Positions 10,777 through 21,889 of a stretch of DNA of 64,000 nt are shown here, piece by piece. Both the position numbers and the translations under genes were made by a program. Within the stretch, counting starts at the first letter, position 1. Every line of letters begins with the position of its first letter. Source of the DNA: Dastarcus helophoroides (taxonomy: Eukaryota > Arthropoda > Insecta > Coleoptera > Bothrideridae). Location of the stretch: positions 61,308,322 to 61,372,321 of the forward strand of contig CM053325.1 of the NCBI GenBank assembly GCA_028583605.1. The letters run 5' to 3'. The notes under the pieces were generated by a model. The model was given only the letters and a program-made list of their open reading frames with translations. It was not told where the DNA came from and did no database searches.

Positions 10777-11240
10777 CATTCCGGTCGTCATAACGCCGAT
10801 ACTGGGCTGCGCCGGGGGCTGAGGATTCACCAACTGGGCGGCCGCCCCCGGGCACTCCGGTAAACACGATCTGGGCGATTTCTTGTTGTTGTTGCAGACG
10901 ATGATCTTGGGCACGTTGTTCTCGGTCATGCCGCAAACGATCACCTTCGGGAGGACGTCCTCTTTGTTTCTCTTCGGTGGAACTATCGGTTTATCTGAGG
11001 CCAAATTCGCTTGGGTTATCAGTAGTTGTATTTTTTTGGTTCTATCTTCGAATTGACGCATCTCTTTTTTTAGTTCTCGGTTTTTGCATTCGAGCTCGTT
11101 GGCTTCCGCCTCGGTCATCTTATCTTTGTCGAGTAGCTCTCCCACGCGGCTCTTGAGGTCGAAGATGACCTTGGCCGTGTCCATCGCCTGCTTTTCGGCA
11201 TCTTCTAGCTCTTTGATGAGGCTGGCGTCGATTTTTATGT
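10777..11240 (-). CDS. Coiled-coil gene, exon 5 (main coiled coil)
   Basis: This exon is 464 nt, entered at CATAG|ACATAAAAATC (phase 1) and left at GGAATG|GTGAGTCG (phase 0). Residues of the exon: about 1-80 form a strong coiled coil (KELEDAEKQAMDTAK, then LKSRVGELLDKDKMTEAEAN, then ELKKEMRQFEDRTKK). This is followed by a duplicated PKVIVC/PKIIVC motif 14 residues apart, then a Pro/Gly/Ala-rich linker (PECPGAAAQLVNPQPPAQPS). The first in-frame Met is 11184, but the open frame continues upstream to a stop near 11287, so an upstream splice entry fits better. CCAG|AGAC at 11249 is an alternative acceptor in phase 2. Confidence 0.75.
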
Positions 11241-11289
11241 CTATGTCTCTGGATTTTTTTTCGCGAGAACATACGCATGAACCTTATTA

Positions 11290-11998
11290 AAAAACCACAA
11301 TTAAATCCATAATTTGAAAATGATTCGACGTCCAAGACGTCGATAGTTAATAAATGTGTGTATAAGTTGTGTTTTTCAAGACCCGGCGAAATGTTGGGGC
11401 ATGTTACAAGGCTCCTTTCAAGGGGCCTCTCTAACGACGCGTATCGTGCCCCAAACTGATTTTGACGACTAAAAAACAGGACAGTTATTCACGTTCCTAG
11501 GACTATCTGTCGTTCGATACAACGTATAACTGTTCCTCCTGCCGCAGAGTCTCCAGAACTAGTGTCAGTTACTGTCGACGTTTCGGCCTTCTTTGAAGAG
11601 GCAGAAATAAAAGCTCAAGACAGGAGAACACGTTATCTCCTTTTACAGCGGAAACTTTTCTAATTTTGAGGCAAAAGTGGTGAAAAACATGAGAAATTCT
11701 AAGAGAGAAAACCACGTTAACTATCAAGGCAAAATTTATAATCAGAAAACTTGAAAAAATTTTGATTCCAGATTCAAAATTTTGTATTTTTATAGAATTT
11801 TCTAGTGTTATTTTAATTCCAACATATTTTTAAAGGTCCGAGTTTATATTTTCAATTTAAACATACTTTCCTAAAAATTTGAATTTAAATTTGGATGTAA
11901 GACTTTTTTTTAGAAATTTTAAACTATTTCGGAATGTTTTTTTAATTTATTTAACATTTCTTCAGCCCAGTTTGGAAATATTTAAATTTTTATGGTTT
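11290..11998. other. Intron 4 segment with unclassified repeat
   Basis: 11340-11660 is moderately GC-rich with no open frame. It contains, on the minus strand, GAAGGCCGAAACGTCGAC, which resembles the 3' boundary of hammerhead-bearing repeats but lacks the CTGANGA box. 11700-11998 is AT-rich. The last part (about 11920-11998) belongs to the fold-back family that reappears at 19.2 kb and flanks hAT-B. Confidence 0.4.
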
Positions 11999-12006
11999 GT
12001 TGACAA

Positions 12007-15000
12007 CAGGGGGGTCCAAGGGGTCCGGACCCTCCCCGAAATGAATATTCCCCAAAAAATTTACGATGATACGAATTGAAATATCAGTAGAAAAACGGCT
12101 GATTGTATATTTAAGCATGGAAATAATTTTCGAAATTGCCAACTATTGAGCTTATGATAAGCAAAATAGCCATGTAGACATTTTAATAAAAATTGGCAAT
12201 GAGCTCAAGCCTTCCCAATACATGCACCAACCCTTTTACAATTTAATATTGACACTTAGCAGTAGGGTACGTTCAGTAATTTTAATTTTTTATTATAACA
12301 AATTTCGACTTTCTTGACATATGTATGCATGCAGTAGAATTTTCGAGAAAAAAGTCGAAATTTTGGGTTTAAAGTCGACATTTTACAAAAGCATAGGAAG
12401 GCATTGATTAAAAAAAAATATATTTAGAAATTTCCACATTTTACAAAAGCGTAAAAAGGACACTGATAAAAAAAATGTTTAGGGATTTCGACTTTTTTTG
12501 TGAAAAATTAGGTTTTTTAAATGTCGATTTTTTTCTCGAAATTTCGGCTTTAAACTCGAAATTTTGACTTAACACTCGAAATTTCGATTTTTTTTTCAAA
12601 AATTCGACTTTTTTCTTGACATTTCTACTTTCTTCTTAAAATTCCGAGACTAATGTCGAAATTTCAACTTTAATATCGAAATTTTTTTCGAATAAGTCAA
12701 AATTTCTACACTATGATCAAATTAGGCAGATGACAGTTGCATCCCACCACTCCTCTTTCCCAACAATCTTGACGGTTTGTAGTAGGATGCGTTCAATAAT
12801 TGCTATTTTTAGTTAGCAAATTTTGATCTTTTTTTGTAGAAATTTCGAGATGAAAGTTGAAAATTCGAGAAAAAAATCGAAACTTCGTGATTAATATGAA
12901 AATTTTGAAAAAAAGTCGGAATTTGAAAAAAAAAAGTCGAAATTTCGAGAAAAAGGTAGAAATTTCGAGAAATAAGTCGAAGTTTGAGAAAAACGTAAGT
13001 CGAAATTCCGAGAAAAAAGTCGAAATTTGAGAAAAAAGTCGAAATTTCCAGAAAAATAGTAGACATTTTGAGTTTAAAGCCGAAATTTCGAGAAAAATGT
13101 CGAAATTTCGATATTAAGGTTAACATTTCGAGAAAAAAGTCGATATTTAAGAAAAAATTTTAAAATTGAGAAAAAAAACGAAATTTCGAGAAAAAAGTTG
13201 AACTTTGCGAAAAAAAATCGAAATTTTGATAAAGAAAGGTCGAAATTTCGATTAAAAAAAGGTCAAAATTTTGAGTATAAAGTCGAAATTTTGAGAGAAA
13301 TGTCAAAATTTCTATATTAAGGTCAAAATTTTAAGAAGAAAGTCGATATTTGAGAAAAAAGTCGAAAATTGAGAAATAAAACGAAATTCCGAGAAAAAAG
13401 TCGAAATTTGAGAAAAAAGTCGAAATTTCCAGAAAAATAGTAGACATTTTGAGTTTAAAGCCGAAATTTCGAGAAAAATGTCGAAATTTCGATATTAAGG
13501 TTAACATTTCGAGAAAAAAGTCGATATTTAAGAAAAAATTTTAAAATTGAGAAAAAAAAACGAAACTTCGAGAAAAAAGTTGAACTTTGCGAAAAAAAAT
13601 CGAAATTTTGATAAAGAAAGATCGAAATTTCGATTAAAAAAAGGTCAAAATTTTAAGTATAAAGTCGAAATTTTGAGAGAAATGTCAAAATTTCTATATT
13701 AAGATCAAAATTTTAAGAAGAAAGTCGATATTTGAGAAAAAAGTCGAAAATTGAGAAAAAAAACGAAATTTCGAGAAAAAAGTCGAACTTTTCAGATTGA
13801 CGTCGAAATTTCGAGAAAACAGTCGAAATTTCGAGAAAAGTCGAATTTCCTAGAAAAAAAGTCGAAGTTTGAGAAAAACCTAAGTCGAAATTCCGAGAAA
13901 AAACTCGAAATTTGAGAAAAAAGTCGAAATTTCTAGAAAAATAGTCGACATTTTGAGTTTAAAGCCTAAATTTCGAGAAAAATGTCGAAATTTCGATATT
14001 AAGGTTAAAATTTCGAGAAAAAAGTCGATATTTAAAAAAAAAAGTCTAAAATTGAGAAAAAAAAAACGAAATTTCGAAAAAAAAGTCGAACTTTTCAGAT
14101 CAAGGCCGAAATTTCGACGAAAAAGTCGAAATTTGAAAATAACGTCGAAATTTCGAGAAAAAGTCGAAATTTCGAAATATTTCGAGCAAAAATTCGAAAT
14201 TTGAGAAGAACGTCGAAATTTCGAGAAAAAGTAGAAATTTCGAAATATTTCGAGCAAAAAGACGAAATTTCGATAAAAAAAGTCGAGATTTGCGAAAAAA
14301 GTCGAGATTTGCGAAAAAAGTCGAAATTTCGATAAAAAAATGTCGAAATTTTGAGTATAAAGTCGAAATTTTGAGAGAAACGTCGAAATTTTGATATTAA
14401 GGCCAAAATTTCGAGAAAGAAGTCGAAATTTTGAGAAAGAAAACGAAATTTCGAGAAAACGGCAAAATTTCGAGAAAAAATCAAATTTTGTAAAAAAAGT
14501 CAACATTTCGAGAAAAAAGTCGAAATTTTGAGAAATAAACTCGAAATTTAAGAAAAAAATCTAAATTTCGAGAAAAAAGTCGAAATTTCGAGCTTAAAAT
14601 CGAAATTTGAGAAAAAAAAGTTGAAATTTCTTAAAATGACATTTTTTTAATCGATGTCTTTTCTACGCCTTTGTAAGATTTCGAAAAAGTGGAAATTTCC
14701 AGAAAAAAGTCAAAATTTCCAAAAAGAGCCGAAATTTTTAGAAAAAAGTCTAAATTTGAGAAAAAAGTCGAAGTTTGAGAAAAAAGTCGAAATTTCTAAA
14801 CACAACATTTTTTTTAAATCGATGTCCTTTCTACGCCTTTGTAAGATTTTCGATTTAAAAATTGACATTTCAACTTTTTTTTAGAAATTTCGACTTTAAA
14901 CGCCAATTTTCGACGTTTTTTTTTCGAAATTTTCACATTAAAGTCGAAATTTTGACTTTAATCTCGGGATTTAAAGAAGAAAAAGTCAACATTCCGTGAT

Positions 15001-15335
15001 AATTTTTTTTCAAATTGATGTTCTTTCTACTCTCTTGTAATTTTTATTTAAAAAAAAAAGTCGATTCTTGATGGGTGATAAGTTAAATACGTAAACTCAA
15101 AATAGATATTAGGAAATTTTTCTTTGGTAATTTTCACGTTTTTATTTATCAAATTTATATAATGTTAAGGTCACTAGATTTTATTCTTCACTTTTACTAA
15201 TTACCAAAATGAAAAAAAAATAAAATAAAAGAAACGAATACGTAAAAGTAATTGATGTATGTTCTTATATTTTTTGAAGAGTGGGGGGGGGGGGAGTTGG
15301 ACCCCGCCCGAATAAAAATCCTGGCTACGTGCCTG
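12007..15335. mobile_element. hAT-like element B (3329 bp) with 8-bp TSD
   Basis: GTTGACAA at 11999-12006 and 15336-15343 is a perfect 8-bp target duplication. The element starts CAGGGGGGTCCAAGGGGTCC and ends CTGGCTACGTGCCTG. On the opposite strand the right end reads CAGGCACGTAGCCAGG, the same terminus as hAT-A at 47209 and 58587. Subterminal blocks (about 12015-12250 and 15060-15290) are shared with hAT-A. The left end seems to have lost about 10 bp of the terminal repeat. No transposase is present; the interior is array. hAT assignment rests on the 8-bp duplication and CAG..CTG ends. Related uninterrupted sequence at about 19.24 kb shows the empty site. Confidence 0.8.
12300..15060. repeat. 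GTCGAAATTTCGAG array inside hAT-B
   Basis: The clearest form of the array motif occurs here: GTCGAAATTTCGAGAAAAAA and variants. The plus strand is T-rich at 12300-12700, A-rich at 12820-14800 and briefly T-rich again after 14870. 13003-13380 and 13383-13770 are near-identical tandem copies (380 bp), with a third diverged copy from about 13887. A 208-residue F/S/R/N frame on the minus strand is a repeat artefact. Confidence 0.85.
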
Positions 15336-15343
15336 GTTGACAA

Positions 15344-15990
15344 TTTTCTAAACAATTTTTGAAATGCGACTACGTGATATTTAAATTTATTGAAAACGTC
15401 ACTTCATGACAGTTTACAAATTAAGACATTAGTTTATTTTACATAGAATAGAAATAATAAAAAACCAAAAGACCAAAAATTAGATATGGAAAATTTTTTT
15501 TTTATATTTTTGATAAATTAGGAAAATATAAAAAAATACATAAAAAAGGTTGTAGCACTGGACATCGATGTTTCGCTCTCATTTGAGCTCGTCAGCAGTG
15601 CATAACATGGAAAGGGAACAATGAGGAAGAAATACTTAAAAATAAAAAAATTTTAAAATATAAAAAAGAAAAATAAAAAATTTTTAACATGAATAGACGT
15701 TTCATCATCAATTTACTGGGTTAAAAATTTACTGTGTTAAAAATTTAAATATTTGAAGCCCGATCCACAAGAAACAACTACTCCGAGGGCTAATACCCCT
15801 TCCGGCATTGAACCACACTTGTGGGTCGAACTTACATGCTCTTGGTGACTACTGTTCCTAACCTAACTGAAGAAATGTTAAATAAATTGAAAAAAACATA
15901 ATATTTCCGGTCAATAAGGGTCTACCATGAAGAATAAACCTACTTCGGAATGTTGTCTGGTTAGTATACCATTACGTTAAAGAAAAGTTA
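15344..15990. repeat. Fold-back family copy interrupted by a retroelement-like insert
   Basis: 15344-15410 (TTTTCTAAACAATTTTTGAA, CGTCACTTCATGACA) and about 15865-15990 (GAAGAAATGTTAAATAAATT, AATATTTCCGGTCAATAAG) match the two sides of the 19.2-kb fold-back repeat. Between them, about 15420-15860, is an AT-rich insert carrying the hammerhead ribozyme. The insert has A-rich stretches and no ORF. Confidence 0.55.
15555..15601 (-). ncRNA. Type I hammerhead ribozyme
   Basis: On the minus strand the 47 nt read in order: stem I strand GCACTG; core CTGACGA; stem II GCTC with loop AAATGA and GAGC; core GAA; stem III ACA with loop TCGA and TGT; C17; and stem I strand CAGTGC. All three stems are perfectly complementary (6, 4 and 3 bp). 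All conserved core bases (CUGANGA, GAA, and a GUC cleavage triplet) are present. Predicted cleavage lies between positions 15561 and 15560. Short stem III type I hammerheads are known from animal Penelope-like elements, satellite-like SINEs and retrozymes, and often act as dimers. The host element here is not identified. Confidence 0.85.
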
Positions 15991-16500
15991 TTAAAATTTC
16001 ATTTTTTTTTCTATTCATATTGATTGGTATTATTAATATTTTGTTATTATAAATATTCCCTGCTAGTAGTGTTTTAAAATATTTTTTTTTATAATTGTAA
16101 TTTACAAAAAGCAAAATTATAACATACTACTCTATTTTGTTGATTTGTTTTGTATTTGTTTATAATTATTAAAAAATACGTATATTTACCTGTTGCAGCA
16201 TTGCCTCCATCGGCTCCTCCCTTGATTAAAATAATATTAGTAATAAAGCAAATGAAATTAAAAATTGATATGTAAAATCGTTCTATAAAACATGGTTTAC
16301 CTTATGTATGCGATAAATAGATTAAACTTGAACCAAAGTGCATCAAAGCGATAAAAAATTAAGCAAAACATAAGCAGCTAGCAGCTTTTCATTTTATAAT
16401 TTTAACAAAATGGGTGTTAGTTCCTCAAATTAAATCGTTTTTCATTTTAAATTTGTAACGTAGTGGGAAACATCTTGGCTATAATTTAAGTAATAATTTT
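15990..16500. other. Intronic AT-rich sequence around microexon 4
   Basis: Apart from the candidate 31-nt exon (16190-16220), no repeat or reading frame was recognised. The sequence is AT-rich and non-array, unlike both flanks. Confidence 0.4.
16190..16220 (-). CDS. Coiled-coil gene, candidate 31-nt microexon 4
   Basis: The acceptor is TTAATCAAG|GGAGGAGCC and the donor CAACAG|GTAAATAT. It encodes GGADGGNAAT plus one base. It is needed because exon 3 ends in phase 0 while exon 5 can only be entered in phase 1 or 2. A 31-nt exon converts phase 0 to phase 1 and meets the CATAG|AC acceptor of exon 5. The donor is good but the acceptor is mediocre. Alternative acceptors 4 or 7 nt inward give EPMEAMLQQ-like peptides but the wrong phase. 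A missing exon elsewhere is the alternative. Confidence 0.4.
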
Positions 16501-18037
16501 CGAAGTGTTCAAAAAAGTCGAAATTTTTAAAAGAGAAAAAGTTGCAATTTTAAAAAAGTCATAATTTTGCGAAAAACTCGCAATTTTATAATAAAACATC
16601 GAAATTTCACAAAAAGTGAAAATTTTGAAAATGTTTAAAAATTTCAAACGTCGAAATTTTGAAAAGAATCCAGCTTTTCAAAAAAGTAAAGATTTTCGAA
16701 AGAAAATCGAAATTTTCAATTTTTCAAATAGAAATCTAACATAAAGATCGAAACTTCGAGGAAAGGTCGAACTTTCTGAAGTGTCAAAATTTCACAAAAA
16801 ATAAAAATTTTGAAAATGTTTAAAAACTTCAAAGTCGAAATTTTTAAAAACATCCTGTTTTTTTTTTAAAATCCAGTTTTTCAAAAAAGTAAACATTTTC
16901 AGAAAAGTGAAAATTTTCAAAAAAAAGTCGAAATTTTCAATTTTTCAAATAGAAGACTAACAAAGAGCGAAACTTCAAGGAAAAGTCGAATTTTCTGAAA
17001 GAGTCGAAATTTTCAAAAACAAAGTCAAAATTTTGAGAAATAGTCAAAGGTTTAAACAAAGTTACAAAAACTCAAAGTTTCAAGGAAAAAGGTAATATTT
17101 TCAAAAAAAATTTCAATAAATCGAAATGTTCACAAAAATTTAAAATTTCGAAAAAAGGTAGAAATTTTGGAAAAAAGTTTAGATTCTAAAAAAGTCGTAG
17201 CTTTGAGAAAAAATCAAAATTTGTTGATAACCGGTCGAAATTTCAAAAACAGATGAAAATTCTGAAAAAGTGTGAAAATATCAAAAGTCAAAATTTTGGA
17301 AAAATCCAATTGTTCAAAAAGGTGAGAATTTTTAAACGAAAAGTCAAAATTTTTAATTTGTTAAATAAACGTATAATTTATTACATACTGAAAGATCGAA
17401 ACTTCGAGAAATAGTCGAATTTTTTGAAAAAAAGTCGAAATTTTCAAAAAAAAGTCAACATTTCTAAAAATACTCAAAAGTTTAAAGAAAGTTGAAAAAA
17501 GTCAAAGTTTCGCGAAAAAAAATTTTAAAGGAAGTCGAAGACTTCACAAAAAGTCGAAGTTTTGAAAAATTGTAAGAATTTTGGCAAAAGGTTGGAATTT
17601 TAAAAAAATGTTGCGAAGAAGTCGCAATTTTTTAATAAAAGATCGAAATTTCACAAAAAGTGAAAATCTTGAAAATGTTTAAAAACTTTAAAAGTCGAAA
17701 TTTTGAAAAAAATCCAGTTTTTTTTTAAAAACATCCAGTTTTTTAAAAAGGTAAAAATTTTCAAAAAAGTGAAAATTTTCAAATAAAGTCGAAATTTTCA
17801 ATTTTTTAGATAAAAGTCTAACATAAAAATCGAAACTTCGGGAAAAAAGTCGAATTTTCTGAAAGTTATAATTTTTAAAAAAGTCAAAATTTCGAGAAAT
17901 AGTCAAAGGTTTAAACAAAGTTACAAAAACTCAAAGTTTCAAGAAAAAAGGTAATATTTTCAAAAAAAATTTCAATAAATCGAAATGTTCACAAAAATTG
18001 AAAATTTCGAAAAAAAGGTACAAATTTTGGAAAAAAA

Positions 18038-18842
18038 GTCTTAAAAAGTCGTAGCTTTGAGAAGAAATCGATATTTGTTGATAAACGGTCAAAATTTCAA
18101 AAACAGATGAAATTTCTGAAAAAGTGTAAATATATCAAAAGTCAAAATTTCGAAAGAATCCTAGTTATTCAGAAAAAGTGAGAATTTTCGAACAAAAGTC
18201 GAAATTTTTAATTTTTTAAATAAAGGTATAATTTATTACATCCCTAAAGATCAAACTTCAAGAAAAAGTAGAAATTTTTTTTTAAAAAGTTGAAATTTTT
18301 AGAAAAAAATCAAAATTTCTAGAAATACTCAAAAGTTTAAAGAAAGTTTCAAAAAGGCAAAGTTTCGCGAAAGCAAAACATTTTTAAAAAAATTTTAAAA
18401 AAGTCGATGACCACAAAAAGTCGAAATTTTGAAAAAAAGTCTTAAAAAGTCGTAGCTTTGAGAAGAAATCGCTATTTGTTGATAAACGGTCAAAATTTCA
18501 AAAACAGATGAAATTTCTGAAAAAGTGTAAATATATCAAAAGTCAAAATTTCGAAAGAATCCTAGTTATTCAGAAAAAGTGAGAATTTTCGAACAAAAGT
18601 CGAAATTTTTAATTTTTTAAATAAAGGTATAATTTATTACATCCCTAAAGATCGAAACTTCAAGAAAAAGTAGAAAATTTTTTTTTAAAAAGTTGAAATT
18701 TTTAGAAAAAAATCAAAATTTCTAGAAATACTCAAAAGTTTAAAGAAAGTTTCAAAAAGGCAAAGTTTCGCGAAAGCAAAACATTTTTAAAAAAATTTTA
18801 AAAAAGTCGAAGACCACAAAAAGTCGAAATTTTGAAAAAAGG
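18038..18842. repeat. 403-bp tandem duplication within the array
   Basis: The block beginning TAAAAAGTCGTAGCTTTGAG at 18038 is repeated from 18441 with only a few differences (for example GATATTTG/GCTATTTG and GATCAAAC/GATCGAAAC). The near identity against a strongly diverged background marks a recent local duplication. Confidence 0.8.
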
Positions 18843-19199
18843 TAAGAATTTTGACAAAATGCTGGAATTTAAAAAAAAAGTCATAATTTTGCGAAAAAAT
18901 CGCAATTTTATCATAAAAGATTGAAATTTCACAAAAAGTGAAAAATTTGAAAATGTTTAAAACTTTCAAAAGTCGAAATTTTGAAAAAATCCAGTTTTTT
19001 TGAAAAAATCCAGCTTTTCAAAAGGGTTACAATTTTTAAAAAAGTGAAAATTTTCAAAAAAAAAGTCGAATTTTTCAATTTTCCAAATAGAAGTCTAACA
19101 AAAAGATCAAAACTTCGCGGAAAAATCGAAATGTCTAAAAAAGTAGAAATTTTCAAAAAAAGTCAAAATTTCGAGAAAAAGTCGATGTTCATTAATTTT

Positions 19200-19480
19200 C
19201 TTTAATATTTCTTCGGCCCAGTTTGGAAATATTTAAATTTTTATTGTTTGTTGACAATATTCTAAACAGTTTTTGAAATATGACAACGTGATATTTAAAT
19301 TTATTTAAAAACGTCACCTCATGACATGAAATATCATGTAGTCATATTTCAAAAACTGTTTAGAATATTGTCAACAAACAATAAAAATTTAAATATTTCT
19401 AAACTGGACCGAAGAAATGTTAAATAAAATTAATAAACATAATATTTCCGGTCAATAAGAGTTCACCATGAAGAATAAAT
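19200..19480. repeat. Fold-back repeat, uninterrupted copy and hAT-B empty site
   Basis: The left arm (about 19200-19300: CCCAGTTTGGAAATATTTAA, TTTGTTGACAATATTCTAAA) and the right arm (about 19325-19435) are near-perfect inverted copies around a centre containing CACCTCATGACATGAAATAT. Its left arm is homologous to the sequence on either side of hAT-B at 11.95 and 15.34 kb, but here GTTGACAA occurs once and no element is present. It ends with AATATTTCCGGTCAATAAG, as at 15.9 kb. Confidence 0.8.
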
Positions 19481-21498
19481 AGTCAATGGTTTAAACAAAG
19501 TTACAAAAACTCGAGGTTTCGAGAAAAAAGGCAACATTTTCAAAATAATTTGATTAAATCGAAGTGTTCACAAAATTTTGAAAAAAAGTGCAAATTTTGA
19601 AAGAAAGTTTAGATTCTAAAAAAATCATAGCTTTGAGAAAAAGTCGAAATTTGTTGATAAAAAGTCGAAATTTCAAAAACAGGTGAAAATTCTAAAAAAG
19701 TGTGAATATATCAAATGTCAGAAGTTTGAAAAAATCCAGTTGTTCAGAAGAGTGATAATTTTCAAAAAAAAAGTCGAAATTATTAATTTTTCAAATAAAA
19801 CTATAATTAATTACATACTTAAAGATCAAAACTTTGAGAATAAGTCGAGACGTTTTTTTGAAAACAATCCAGTTTTTCAAGAAGGTGAAAATTTTTAAAA
19901 AAAAAGGTCGAAATTTTTAATTTTTTAAATAGAAGTCTAATATAAGGACCGAAACTTCGGGAAAAAGTCCAATTTTCTAAAAAAGTCGGAATTTTCAAAA
20001 AAAAAAGTCAAACTATCGAGAAATAGTTAAAAGTTTTTAAAAAGTTACAAAAAGTCAGTTTCGGGGAATAAAAGTTTTCAAAAAAAATTTTGAAAAAAGT
20101 TGAAATGTTCACAAAAAGTCGAAATTTTGTGAAAAAGTCGCAATTTTATGATAAAGGAACGAAATTTCACAAAAAGTGAAAGTTTTGAAAATGTTTCAAA
20201 ACTGCAAAAGTCGAAATTTTGTAAAAATCCAGTTTTTGTGAAAAAAAACCACTTTTTCAAAAAATTTCAAAAAGTAACAATTTTTTTTAAAAGTCAAAAT
20301 TTACAATTTTTTTGATTAGAATTCTAACGTAAAGACCGAAACTTCGGGGAAAACTCGAAGTTTCTAAAAGAGTCGAAATTTAAAAAAAAGAAGTCAAAGT
20401 TTTGAGAAAGTCAAAGGTTTAAACAAAGTTACAAAAACTCAGTTTCAAGAAAAAAAGCAACATTTTCAAAAAATTTTTCAATAAAACAAGATCACAAAAA
20501 TTTAAAATTTTGAAAAAATGTTTAGATTCTAAAAAAGTAATAGCTTTGAGAAAGAGTCGCAATTTGTTGATAAACGATCGCGGTCGACATTTTAAAAACA
20601 GATGAAAATTCTGAAAAAGTGTGAATATATCAAAAGTCAAAATTTCGAAAGAATCCCAGTTGTTCAGAAAGTGAGAATTTTCGAAAAAAAGTCGCAATTT
20701 TGAATTTTTCAAATAAAAGTACAATTTATTACATACTTAAAGATCGAAACTTCGAGAAAAAGTCGAAATTTCTTTAAAAAAGTCGAAATTTCTTTTAAAA
20801 AGTCGCAATTTCTTTATAAAAGTCGAAATTTTTTAGAAAAAAGTCAACATTTCGAGAAATAGTAAAAGCTTTAAAGAAAGTACAAAAAGTAAAAGATTTG
20901 GGAAAATAGTCCTGAAAAAAATGGAAGAGTTTATAAAAAGTCGAAATTTTGGAAAGAGGTAAAAATTTTGAAAAATGGTTGAAACTTTAAAAAAGTCGCA
21001 ATTTTACGATCGTAGATCGAAATTTCACAAAAAGTGAAAATCTTGAAAATGGTAAAAACTTTAAAAGTCGAAATTGTGAAAAAAATCCAGTTTTTTTGGA
21101 AAAAATCCAGTTTTTCAAAAAGGTAAAAATTTTTTTAAAAAGTCGAAATTTTCAATTTTTCAAATAGAAATCCAACATAAAGATCGAAACTTTGGGGAAA
21201 AGACGAACTTTCTGAAAGAGTCGTGATTGTTTTAAAAAAAGTCAAAATTTTGAGAAATAGTCAAAGGTTTAAACAAAGTTACAAAAACTCAAAGTTTCAA
21301 GAAAAAAGGCAACATTTTCAAAAAAATGTTCAATAAATCGAAATGTTCACAAAAATTTAAAATTTTAAAAAAAGGTAGAAATTTTGAAAAAAGTTTAAAT
21401 TCTAAAAAAAGTTATAGCTTTGAGAAAAAATTGAAATTTGTTGATAAACGGTCGAAGTTTCAAAAACAGATGAAAATTCTAAAAGAGTGTAAATATAT

Positions 21499-21853
21499 TG
21501 TTACGGACTTTATCGGTTCGAATAGATTACCACGTGTGAATTACACCACTTTATTACCAAATTAACTCGGCAGATTTCAACTGAACAGTAACTCACTACT
21601 TATTTACTAATTGCTAACCCACTAACTACACTGACTTCTAACTGACTGACTCGAGGGAAAGCTGACCGCCTTTTATAGTTTTGGCCCCCGGCTTCTAGAA
21701 CTTTTCGGCAGATAAGGCTTATCGTTCCCGAAATTTCTGGAACGCTTATCCACCATTTGTTTCGTTATCGCGGCCGCTTTCCCCTTCCTTCTAGAAACTT
21801 TTTTTATTTACTAAATTATACAATTCTATTCCATCTATTTACATTGCGTTACA
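21499..21853 (-). repeat. Gypsy 3' LTR (355 bp)
   Basis: On the minus strand it begins TGTAACGCAATG and ends CCGTAACA, so TG..CA ends form short inverted repeats (TGTAACG/CGTAACA). It contains a TATA-like CTATAAAAGGCGG near its middle and AATAAAG near its 3' end. No second LTR was found in the window. Confidence 0.88.
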
Positions 21854-21866
21854 CTGCCTCCCCCTT
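21854..21866 (-). promoter_or_regulatory. Gypsy polypurine tract
   Basis: AAGGGGGAGGCAG on the minus strand lies immediately before the LTR, the expected primer site for plus-strand DNA synthesis. Confidence 0.85.
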
Positions 21867-21889
21867 AGGAATGATCGTCCCGATCAGTT

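Larger units (their letters stand above)
16500..21490. repeat. Degenerate array, block 2a
   Basis: The plus strand is A-rich throughout. Higher-order landmarks alternate: AAATAGAAGTCTAACATAAA then GATCGAAACTTCG (near 16.73, 16.96, 17.81, 19.09, 19.93, 20.32, 21.17 kb), and TATAATTTATTACAT then AAAGATCGAAACTTC (near 17.38, 18.24, 18.64, 19.81, 20.72 kb). TTACAAAAACTCAAAGTTTC and TTTGTTGATAAACGGTCGAA recur between them. It is interrupted by the fold-back at 19.2 kb and ends at the gypsy LTR. It continues at 26.8 kb beyond the gypsy element. Confidence 0.85.

Noticed and set aside
11571..11602. A further hammerhead ribozyme on the minus strand (GAAGGCCGAAACGTCGAC)
   Set aside because: The GAAAC-like box is present, but no CTGANGA box or stem II can be drawn.
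13880..14506. A 208-codon minus-strand frame rich in F, S, R and N
   Set aside because: It is composed of repeated FSKFR/FSRNFD-type units generated by the array motif and shares no domain. The same happens in all array blocks.
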